Of a stretch of 29,461 nucleotides of DNA, positions 7,332 through 13,954 are shown one piece after another. Numbering within the stretch: the stretch's first letter is position 1; the number at the start of each line of letters is the position of its first letter. The stretch covers positions 1-29,461 of the forward strand of contig JAFAAX010000091.1 in NCBI GenBank assembly GCA_023426345.1, given 5' to 3'. A program made the translations under genes and the position numbers. The stretch comes from Actinomycetes bacterium (GTDB lineage: Bacteria > Actinomycetota > Actinomycetes > Actinomycetales > Actinomycetaceae). Below the pieces are notes generated by a model. That model saw nothing but the letters and a program-made list of their open reading frames with translations. It was not told the origin of the DNA and made no database searches.

Positions 7332-7910
7332 TTCGCCCCATCGGGGCCGGCGAGTCTGGGCGCTCGCGGGGACTCGGCCACCAACCCGCTTCGCATCCTC
7401 CGCTGTCTCGGTGGCAGGCTTCTTGATGAGGGTGGCACGGGCCTCGCAGACGTCGCCGTGGCGTGCCTGCCGGTTCAGTGCGGTGGCGGTCAGGCGGTCA
7501 GGTGGTTCAGCGCGGTGGGGCTGTGATTGGCGCGCGCCGATAGGTCTGTGTCTGTGTCGCGGCCCGAGTCTGGCCTCCAAACCCTCCCAAGGCTGCTCAA
7601 GCACCACGCGCCGGACATCAGTACCCGTCACCCACCTGGCGACCGTCCCGGCGCGCTTGGAACGCCTGCCACGGGCGCCGGTCTCGGGCGCGGGGTCTGC
7701 CACGGGTACCGGTTTCGGGCGTCTGGGCCTGCCACAGGTACCGGTTTCGGCCACACCTACCGTTCTCACGGGCAGGCCGATCGGGAGGCCGCTGACACTG
7801 AGCCTGTGACCTGCGCCGACGCGGCGGCGTCTCGTAGCCGCGCCACCGTCGCCTCAGTGAGATCGGTACCTGTGACACCAGCACCCAGCATCAGACGCCC
7901 TCGCACGCCA
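7332..7910. other. Unassigned region without a recognisable gene
   Basis: No frame here gives a protein I recognise. A minus-strand frame stays open from 7769 to 7317 (150 codons, ending with ATLIKKPATETAEDAKRVGG), but it runs through tandem repeats of 31 and 32 bp, which do not keep a reading frame, and has no convincing ribosome-binding site. It could be a decayed gene or non-coding DNA. The stretch also holds an inverted copy of the GGTACC repeat at 7863-7877. Runs of slightly lower G+C around 7530-7640 differ from the neighbouring genes. Confidence 0.35.
7667..7758. repeat. 31/32-bp tandem repeat with GGTACCGG core
   Basis: Three consecutive copies begin at 7667, 7698 and 7730, so the period is 31 then 32 bp. 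The shared core is GCCACRGGTACCGGTTTCG, with copy 1 slightly diverged. A weaker fourth copy follows around 7751, and an inverted partial copy (CGGTACCTGTGAC) lies near 7864. The unit length is not a multiple of three, which argues against a protein repeat. Confidence 0.6.
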
Positions 7911-7915
7911 CACGA

Positions 7916-7972
7916 ACCGAACTCGCGGCGAAACAGCACCGAACTCGCGGGGAAACAGCACCGAAGTCGGGG
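7916..7972 (+). repeat. 22-bp-period repeat array, ACCGAASTCGCGG family (array 1)
   Basis: Three direct units start at 7916, 7938 and 7960, exactly 22 bases apart. The core is ACCGAACTCGCGG in the first two and ACCGAAGTCGGGG in the third, with linkers of the form GAAACAGC. The same family occurs again at 27614-27776. This array ends about 60 bases before the possible -10 of the MFS gene. Confidence 0.75.
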
Positions 7973-8029
7973 GGGGGCGCCGGCGGGGACCCCTCCCGGA
8001 CCGCGGCTCCCCTGCGGAGGCGCTCGACG

Positions 8030-8035
8030 TAGACT
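8030..8035 (+). promoter_or_regulatory. Possible -10 element of the MFS transporter gene
   Basis: TAGACT fits the actinobacterial TANNNT -10 pattern and lies just downstream of repeat array 1. No convincing -35 was seen. Transcription would start near 8042, upstream of the open frame leading into the MFS coding region. Confidence 0.35.
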
Positions 8036-8136
8036 TTCGGGGTCCCCGATCTGCCCGGCCCGCGCCGGACGCCGCCACGACTGAGGAGCCCCCGACGTCC
8101 TCGCACCTGCGCCGCGCTCTGGCCGACACCCGGCCG

Positions 8137-9378
8137 TTGCAGCACCGCGACTTCGCCCGGCTGTGGTGGGCGAACATCATCACGGTCATCGGGGCGCAGC
8201 TCACCGTCGTCACGGTGCCCGCGCAGCTGTGGGCGATCACCCGGGACTCGACGTACGTGGGGCTCACCGGGCTGTTCGGACTGGTCCCGCTCATCGTGTT
8301 CGGACTGTGGGGCGGGGCGATCGCCGACGCCTTCGATCGGCGCCGCGTGCTGGTCGTCACGACGATCGGCAACATCGCGACGGCCGCCGCCTTCGCCGTG
8401 CAGGCGTTGGCCGGCCTGCACGACGTCTGGCTGATCCTGGGGATCTTCGCGCTCCAGCAGTCCTTCTTCGCCCTCAACCAACCGGCGCGCAACGCCGTCA
8501 TCCCGATGCTGGTGCCCGCGCGCGAGCTGCCGGCCGCGAACGCGCTGAACACCACCGTCTCCCAGTTCGGCGCCATCGCCGGGCCGTTGATCGGCGGGGC
8601 GCTGCTGCCGGTGCTCGGCGCCGGGCCGCTCTACCTGCTCGACGCCGTCACGATGACCGTGACCCTGTGGGCGGTGCTGCGGCTGCCCGCCCTCACGCCC
8701 GATCACCCCATCGGGTCGCTGGGGATCGGCAGCGTCATCGACGGCTTCCGCTACGCGTGGGCCTCGAAGGTGCTGCTGGTCAGCTTCCTCGTCGATCTCA
8801 TCGCGATGGTCTTCGGGCTGCCTCGCGCCTTGTATCCGCAGATCGCGAACGTCGAGTTCGGCGGCCCCGCCACCGGCGGCATGGCCTTCGCCCTCCTGTC
8901 GGCCGGCATGGCCGTGGGCGCCGTCGTGGGCGGCGTCTTCTCCGGATGGGTCTCGCGCGTGCGGCGCCAGGGCCGGGCCGTGCTGGTGGCGGTCATCGTG
9001 TGGGGCCTGTCCGTGGTCGTGACGGGGATCGCGGTGGCGCTGGCCGGCGGGCGGGCGACGCCGTTCCTGGCGGTGGCCGTCCTGGCCCTGGCGGTGGGCG
9101 GCGCCGCGGACATGGTGTCCTCGGCCTTCCGGCAGTCCATCCTCCTGTCGGCCGCGACGGACGAGGTGAGGGGCCGCCTTCAAGGCGTCTTCCTGGTGGT
9201 CGTCGTCGGCGGGCCCCGGATCGCGGATCTCGTCCACGGATTCGCCGCCGGGGCGCTGGGTGTCGCGGCCACGGTGATCGGCGGTGGCGTGCTGGTCGTC
9301 CTGGGCACGCTGGCCTGCGGGGCCCTGGTCCCGGCGTTCCGCGCCTATGAGCCGGCCGACGCCGGGGCGCCCGAGTAG
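8137..9378 (+). CDS. Major facilitator superfamily exporter (ENTS/DHA3-like)
   Basis: The protein is about 413 residues with roughly twelve hydrophobic segments, as in MFS drug or siderophore exporters. It begins HRDFARLWWANIITVIGAQ and includes a cytoplasmic loop DAFDRRRVL after TM2-3, matching the MFS loop motif. The overall pattern resembles the EntS-like group of exporters, but the cargo is unknown. The start is uncertain. No ATG or GTG lies in frame near the N-terminus; TTG at 8137 is the first conventional start codon. Yet the frame is open upstream, and TTEEPPTSSHLRRALADTRPL (8077-8139) looks like the natural N-terminal extension of such transporters, with ACG at the expected initiator position 8077. 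It ends convergently with the FtsX-type permease gene. Confidence 0.85.
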   Translation: MQHRDFARLWWANIITVIGAQLTVVTVPAQLWAITRDSTYVGLTGLFGLVPLIVFGLWGGAIADAFDRRRVLVVTTIGNIATAAAFAVQALAGLHDVWLILGIFALQQSFFALNQPARNAVIPMLVPARELPAANALNTTVSQFGAIAGPLIGGALLPVLGAGPLYLLDAVTMTVTLWAVLRLPALTPDHPIGSLGIGSVIDGFRYAWASKVLLVSFLVDLIAMVFGLPRALYPQIANVEFGGPATGGMAFALLSAGMAVGAVVGGVFSGWVSRVRRQGRAVLVAVIVWGLSVVVTGIAVALAGGRATPFLAVAVLALAVGGAADMVSSAFRQSILLSAATDEVRGRLQGVFLVVVVGGPRIADLVHGFAAGALGVAATVIGGGVLVVLGTLACGALVPAFRAYEPADAGAPE

Positions 9379-9413
9379 CCGGGCCGGCGTCCGAGTCGAG
9401 GAGCCCCCGCCCC

Positions 9414-12389
9414 TCACTCCACGGACTTCAGCGCGTCCAGCATGTCGATGCGCATGAGCCGCACGTGCATGACGGCCATGACCACCGCGGAGATCGCCAG
9501 CGTGAGCCCCGCCGAGATCGCGATGTTCGACGCATGGAGGGCCGGCGCCAGCATGACGTTGTCGGGCGGCAGGATGCCGATCATGAAGCCGTGCAGCCAG
9601 GCGCCCAGCCCCCATCCGGCCAGGATGCCGACGACGGTGAGCGCCAGGGTCTCGCGCTCGATGTACATCGTGACCTCCAGCGGGTAGAAGCCGAGGACCT
9701 TGATGGTCGACAGCTCCCGGATCCGCTCGGAGACGTTGATGTTCGTCAGGTTGAAGGTGACGACGACGGCCAGCACCAGCGCGACGACGATCATCACCAG
9801 GATCACCGTGTTGAGCCCGTCGAGCACGGCGTCGATGACGCCGGACACGGTGCTCACCTGGATGACCGTCTGCATGCCGTCGAGGCCCATGAGCGCGGAG
9901 GCGACGTCGTCGGGGTCGGGCGCGCCCGCGGTCCCCGCCGCGCCAGTCCCACTCGCCGCGTCCGCCCCACTCATCGACGAGGGCGGCCCCGCGTGGTGGA
10001 GTCCGTCGAGTCCGATCAGCCAGGCGTTCGGCTCGGGCGCGTGCCCGAAGGCCGCCAGATAGGCGGCGTCGGGGACGAACACGTAGTGCTCGACGTACAT
10101 CTGGGCGACCGCGCCGACCGTCATCGTGTGCGCGGTCCCCTCGGCGTCGCTCAGGGTGATCGGGTCGCCGGGGCCGATGCCCAGCAGCTCTCCCAGCTTC
10201 TGCGAGATGACGACGCCCTCGTCGCCCGCCCCCGTCGCGCCGAGGTCCACCGGGTCCCCCGTGGAGGAGTCGGCGAGGTGGACGAAGTCCCCGAAGTCGG
10301 AGGACCCGGGCGGCGGGGCCAGCAGGTTGACCGACTGCTTCGCGTCCCTCGGCCCGCCGCGGACCGTCATCTGCTCGAACCGGACGTGCTGGGAGGCGGC
10401 GACCCCGGGGACGGCGTCGAGGGCGTCCGCCGTGTCGGACGCGCTGTCCGCCGCGGGGTCGGTCCCCGTGGTCGGAGCGGTCCCAGCGGCGGGGCGGCCC
10501 TCGTCGGTGCCGGCGCTGGAACCGTCGGCCCGGCCCTGATCCGGGTCGGCGTCGGCCCCGCCCTGGACGGCGATGAGGTCGTAGCGGATGATCTGGTCGT
10601 ACTGGGCGGCGACGATGCCGGTGATCGAGTCGCGCAGCCCGATGCCGGCGATCAGCAGGGCCACGCACCCGGCGATCCCCAGGATCGTCATCAGCGCGCG
10701 GGCCTTGTATCGGAACAGGTTGCGGGCGGTCACCTTCTGCAGGAACGACAGACGCCGCCACAGCGGGGGGACGCGCTCCAGGAGGATCCGCCGGCCGGGC
10801 CGGGGCGCCTTGGGGCGCAGCAGCTCGGCGGGATGCTCGGCCAACTCGCGGCGGGCGACGACGACGGCGATGAGTGCCGTGAGCCCCACCGCGATCAGGG
10901 CGGCCGCCAACGACAGCCACGGATGGAAGGCGTCGATGAGTCCCGGGAAGATGAATCCGGCGGCGTACGCGCCGAACACGACGGGCGGCAGGACGAGGTG
11001 CCCGAGCGCCACACCCAGCACGGCTCCCAGCAGGGACGCGCCGACCCCGTAGATGACGTCCTTCGCGACGATCGCGGCCGGCGAATAGCCGAGCGCCGCG
11101 TACGTCCCGGACGTGGTGCGCTCCTCCTGGACCATCCGCGTCATCGTGGTGAGGCCGACCATGAGGGCCACCGCGAACAGGAAGACGGGGAAGACGTTCG
11201 ACAGCACGTCGATGCGGCGGGAGTAGTCGCCGTAGTTCTCGTAGCCGGCGCTGTCACGACGGTCCTCGACCGTGTAGGTCGGGGCGGCGAGGGCGTCCAG
11301 GTCGGCCTGCGCGGCGGCGATCTCCTGCTGCCCGTCGGCGATCTGTTGGACGGCGGCGTCCAGCTGGGACTTCTGCGCATCCAGGTCGGCTTGGCGCTCC
11401 GCGTGGAAGGGGTCCAGCGCCGCGGGGACGGCGTCGAGCTGCGCCTGCGCGGCCTGCCACTGCGCGCGGCCCGCGTCCAGGTCGGACTGCCGCTGGGCCA
11501 GCGCATCGCGCTGGGCCTCGAGGTCGGACTGCGGGCCGGCCCTCAGCGCGTCCAGACGCTCCTGGGGGCGAGAGGCCAGCAGATCGACGAGGGCGTCCCG
11601 GTGCTGGTCGAGCCGGCTCAGATACGTGTCGTCGTAGGGCGCCAGGCCCGCCGTGTCCGTGAAGCTCAGGCGCGCGACCTGGCTGAGATCCGTTTCGAAG
11701 ACGTCGGGCAGGACGTAGGCGATGCCGGACAGCTGGCCCGTGCCGATGAGGGTCTGGCCGACGTGCCCCCGGTCGATGAACTCCGCCGAGTCGACGAACC
11801 CGACGACGGTGAACGTGTGGCGTCCCAGCAGGTCGCCGACGGCGACGCCGTCCAGCGACTGATCGGCGAGCGCCCGTTCGGCGTCGCTGAGGGGGCGCTC
11901 GACGCTGATCGTGTCGCCCAGCGCATGGTCCGCGTCCTGGCGGGTGTCCAGGGCGATCTCATCGGGGGATGCCGGCAGGCGCCCCTGGGCGACCAGGGGC
12001 GCCGAGAGGGGCGTGGGGTCGCCCTCGTCGGAGGAGGATCCCGATCCGGAGACCGGGCCCGCCCCGGGGACGGACATCACGCGCAGGGCGGTGTCGGTGC
12101 CGGCGAGCAGGACGTCCTCCTCGTGGCCGAACTGGACGGAGCGGACTCCGGGTGCGGAGGCGATGAGGTCGCGGTCCCCCTGGTCCAGGCCCAGAGGAGA
12201 GGTGACGCTGAGGTCGGCCAGGTGCGCGTCGTCGTAGAGCTGCTGGGCGGTGGCGCGCATGTCCGGGCCGGTGGCGCGCAGCCCGACCAGGGCGAACACG
12301 CCGACCAGCATGAGGCTGGCGATGGAGAGGAAGCGGGGCAGGGTGCGTCGGATCGTGCGGCGCAGATCCGTGGCGGCGGCGCGTGTCAC
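9414..12389 (-). CDS. Large FtsX-type ABC transporter permease with extracellular coiled coil
   Basis: This roughly 991-residue membrane protein carries two FtsX-type permease modules. TM1 is at about residues 17-38, followed by a large extracytoplasmic region. That region includes a heptad-rich coiled coil at about 280-366, rich in Gln, Ala, Asp and Leu. A TM group begins at about 395, and the second module (cytoplasmic loop, insertion, extracytoplasmic domain, final TMs) occupies the rest. Two low-complexity insertions stand out: a Gly/Ser/Asp/Thr stretch around 10425-10560 and a Gly/Ala/Ser stretch around 9910-9990. The GTG at 12389 lies seven bases after the ATPase stop. Such MacB-like systems usually drive mechanical work or lipid/peptide handling at the envelope rather than classical transport; the substrate is unknown. 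Confidence 0.88.
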   Translation of the reverse strand: MTRAAATDLRRTIRRTLPRFLSIASLMLVGVFALVGLRATGPDMRATAQQLYDDAHLADLSVTSPLGLDQGDRDLIASAPGVRSVQFGHEEDVLLAGTDTALRVMSVPGAGPVSGSGSSSDEGDPTPLSAPLVAQGRLPASPDEIALDTRQDADHALGDTISVERPLSDAERALADQSLDGVAVGDLLGRHTFTVVGFVDSAEFIDRGHVGQTLIGTGQLSGIAYVLPDVFETDLSQVARLSFTDTAGLAPYDDTYLSRLDQHRDALVDLLASRPQERLDALRAGPQSDLEAQRDALAQRQSDLDAGRAQWQAAQAQLDAVPAALDPFHAERQADLDAQKSQLDAAVQQIADGQQEIAAAQADLDALAAPTYTVEDRRDSAGYENYGDYSRRIDVLSNVFPVFLFAVALMVGLTTMTRMVQEERTTSGTYAALGYSPAAIVAKDVIYGVGASLLGAVLGVALGHLVLPPVVFGAYAAGFIFPGLIDAFHPWLSLAAALIAVGLTALIAVVVARRELAEHPAELLRPKAPRPGRRILLERVPPLWRRLSFLQKVTARNLFRYKARALMTILGIAGCVALLIAGIGLRDSITGIVAAQYDQIIRYDLIAVQGGADADPDQGRADGSSAGTDEGRPAAGTAPTTGTDPAADSASDTADALDAVPGVAASQHVRFEQMTVRGGPRDAKQSVNLLAPPPGSSDFGDFVHLADSSTGDPVDLGATGAGDEGVVISQKLGELLGIGPGDPITLSDAEGTAHTMTVGAVAQMYVEHYVFVPDAAYLAAFGHAPEPNAWLIGLDGLHHAGPPSSMSGADAASGTGAAGTAGAPDPDDVASALMGLDGMQTVIQVSTVSGVIDAVLDGLNTVILVMIVVALVLAVVVTFNLTNINVSERIRELSTIKVLGFYPLEVTMYIERETLALTVVGILAGWGLGAWLHGFMIGILPPDNVMLAPALHASNIAISAGLTLAISAVVMAVMHVRLMRIDMLDALKSVE

Positions 12390-12396
12390 GGGGCCG

Positions 12397-13098
12397 TCAC
12401 CACTCGATCTCGGCGGCGGCGCGCGGGTGGGCGTTGAGGTCCTGGCGGACCACGCGGCCGTCGCGCATCTCGATGACGCGGTCCGCCATGGCGGCGATCG
12501 CCCGGTTGTGCGTGACCACCACGACGGTGGCGCCCTGGCGGCGGGCCGACTCCTCGAGGGTCTCGAGCACCTGCTGGCCGGTGGTCGAATCGAGCGCGCC
12601 GGTGGGCTCGTCGCACAGGAGGATCTTCGGGTTCTTCGCCAACGCCCGGGCGAGGGCGACGCGCTGCTGCTCGCCGCCGGAGAGCTGGGAGGGGAAGTTG
12701 CCGGCGCGGTCCTCCAACCCGACCAGGGCGAGGACCTGGTCGACGTCCAGGGCGTCGCGGACCACCTGGGAGGCGAGTTCGACGTTCTCCTTCGCGGTGA
12801 GGTTGGCGACCAGGTTGTAGAACTGGAAGACGAACCCGACGTCATGGCGGCGGTACCGGGTGAGGCGGCGCGCCGAGTACCGCGAGATGTCCGTCCCGTC
12901 GATGAGGACCTGGCCGGAGTCGTTCGTGTCCATGCCGCCCAGGATGTTGAGGACCGTCGACTTCCCCGCGCCCGAGGCGCCCAGGATGACGGCGAGCTCC
13001 CCCTGCTCGACCTGGAAGGACACGCGGTCGTTCGCCGCGATGACGGTGCCGCCCATTCGGTAGGTCTTCGTGCTGTCGACCAGTTCGATGAAGGGCAT
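12397..13098 (-). CDS. ABC transporter ATP-binding protein (MacB/LolD type)
   Basis: The 233-residue protein has all nucleotide-binding motifs: Walker A GASGAGKST near residue 40, a Q-loop in FVFQFYNL, signature LSGGEQQR, Walker B ILLCDEPTGALD and the H-loop VVTHN. LSGGEQQRVALARAL and the DEPTGALD wording are typical of the MacB/LolD/FtsE group that works with FtsX-type permeases, which is what the next gene encodes, seven bases downstream. The ATG at 13098 has no ribosome-binding site; a GACAAT hexamer ends six bases upstream, which suggests a leaderless transcript for the two-gene operon. It is divergent from the small lipoprotein gene, which may be functionally linked. Confidence 0.93.
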   Translation of the reverse strand: MPFIELVDSTKTYRMGGTVIAANDRVSFQVEQGELAVILGASGAGKSTVLNILGGMDTNDSGQVLIDGTDISRYSARRLTRYRRHDVGFVFQFYNLVANLTAKENVELASQVVRDALDVDQVLALVGLEDRAGNFPSQLSGGEQQRVALARALAKNPKILLCDEPTGALDSTTGQQVLETLEESARRQGATVVVVTHNRAIAAMADRVIEMRDGRVVRQDLNAHPRAAAEIEW

Positions 13099-13104
13099 GC
13101 CCCG

Positions 13105-13110
13105 ATTGTC
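13105..13110 (-). promoter_or_regulatory. Possible leaderless -10 element of the ABC ATPase gene
   Basis: The minus strand reads GACAAT here, exactly six bases before the ATG at 13098. With no Shine-Dalgarno sequence present, transcription probably starts at the start codon. A -35 match was not found. Confidence 0.4.
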
Positions 13111-13150
13111 CCATCTCGTGCGGCCCGTCGTTCCACGGACCGGCCCTCCG

Positions 13151-13179
13151 TCGACCGGTACCTGGGGCGGGCCTAAGGT
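13151..13179 (+). promoter_or_regulatory. Possible promoter of the small lipoprotein gene
   Basis: TCGACC at 13151-13156 and TAAGGT at 13174-13179 are separated by 17 bases, a reasonable -35/-10 pair. Transcription would begin around 13186, leaving a leader of about 42 bases with GAGGAG (13213-13218) before the ATG at 13228. Confidence 0.5.
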
Positions 13180-13227
13180 GGAGGTGTCAGAAGAACAATG
13201 TCGAGAAACTTTGAGGAGTGGGATTCC

Positions 13228-13758
13228 ATGACACGGTCAGTCACTCATGCGCTGGTCGGACTCGCCGGCGCCGCCGCACTGGTGCTGGGGATGGGCGCGT
13301 GCTCGTCCGGATCGTCGGACCAGTCGGCGGCGGGGGCGGCCGCCACCTCGACCGAGGAAGCCACGCCGACCGCGACCGAGGAGACGACGCCGGCGGCCAC
13401 CGAGGAGCCGTCGGCGGACGACTCCAGCGCGGCGCTGGACGAGGTGGTGCGCGACGCCTCGGCGGGAACGGACTCCATCAAGGACCAGTTGGGAGACACC
13501 TACTCCGACCTCACGGTCACCGGCGAGGCGCCCAGCACGCTGGTCTACTCCTACTACTTCGCGGAGCCGATCGGGGACCTCGAGGCCGGGGCCGCCGGTA
13601 TCGAGACCCAGTCCGACACCCTCAAGGACATGGCCCAGAACCAGGTGTTCCCCATGATGGAGCAGTACGGCGTCGCCGATCCGCAGATGCGCTTCGTCTA
13701 CTACGACGCCGACGGCTCGACGGTGATCTGGGAGCACACCTACTCCGAGTCCGACTGA
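13228..13758 (+). CDS. Small secreted lipoprotein, DUF4854-like
   Basis: The 176-residue protein has a lipoprotein signal peptide: a basic start, a hydrophobic stretch and a lipobox-like GMGAC near residue 28. A Thr/Glu/Ala-rich spacer (about 35-65), probably spanning the wall, precedes a folded C-terminal domain of about 110 residues that includes TYSDLTVTGEAPSTLVYSYYF and QMRFVYYDADGSTV. The domain reminds me of DUF4854 proteins of Actinomyces and Bifidobacterium, but this is from memory and not certain. The ATG at 13228 was chosen for GAGGAG nine bases upstream; an ATG at 13198 is in frame but would put a charged stretch before the signal peptide. It is divergent from the ABC ATPase/permease pair, and a joint envelope role is possible. 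Confidence 0.75.
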   Translation: MTRSVTHALVGLAGAAALVLGMGACSSGSSDQSAAGAAATSTEEATPTATEETTPAATEEPSADDSSAALDEVVRDASAGTDSIKDQLGDTYSDLTVTGEAPSTLVYSYYFAEPIGDLEAGAAGIETQSDTLKDMAQNQVFPMMEQYGVADPQMRFVYYDADGSTVIWEHTYSESD

Positions 13759-13789
13759 CCGCCTGCGCGAGCGATCCGCCCGCGGGGCG

Positions 13790-13832
13790 CGCCCTCGTCG
13801 GCTTCCCCGGAAGAGGGGGCTCGACGAGGGCG
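13790..13832 (+). terminator. Terminator-like hairpin built from two copies of the dispersed repeat
   Basis: CGCCCTCGTCG (13790-13800) and CGACGAGGGCG (13822-13832) form a perfect 11-bp stem with a 21-base loop, 31 bases after the lipoprotein stop. The loop itself can pair partly (CTTCCCC with GGAAGAGG). Both arms are copies of the GCCCTCGTCGA element. No U-tract follows. Confidence 0.55.
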
Positions 13833-13954
13833 TCCCCCGTTCTGGGAGGGGCGGGCGGCGCCCCGCGGGCGTCCGCCACGGTGCCTCAGTAGAGTGGAAC
13901 GAGCGGCGCCTGCCCGAGAGCCGGGAACAGAGCGCCCGATCGAGGTGATCCCGC

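Noticed and set aside
7317..7769. Possible decayed transposase or other gene on the minus strand
   Set aside because: No transposase motif, terminal inverted repeats or target duplication were found, and non-triplet tandem repeats run through the frame.
7911..7977. CRISPR-like array
   Set aside because: The 22-bp period is made of the repeat itself with degenerate linkers of about nine bases, and there are no unique spacers of normal length and no cas genes.
7891..10920. Very long minus-strand open frame opposite the MFS gene and overlapping the FtsX-type gene
   Set aside because: Its translation is Arg/Pro/Gly-rich without any domain, and it lies across two well-supported genes. It is a shadow typical of G+C-rich DNA.
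9465..12437. Plus-strand open frame of about 990 codons opposite the FtsX-type permease
   Set aside because: The composition is His/Asp/Gly/Arg-biased with no recognisable motif; the minus-strand permease has clear membrane segments and a partner ATPase.
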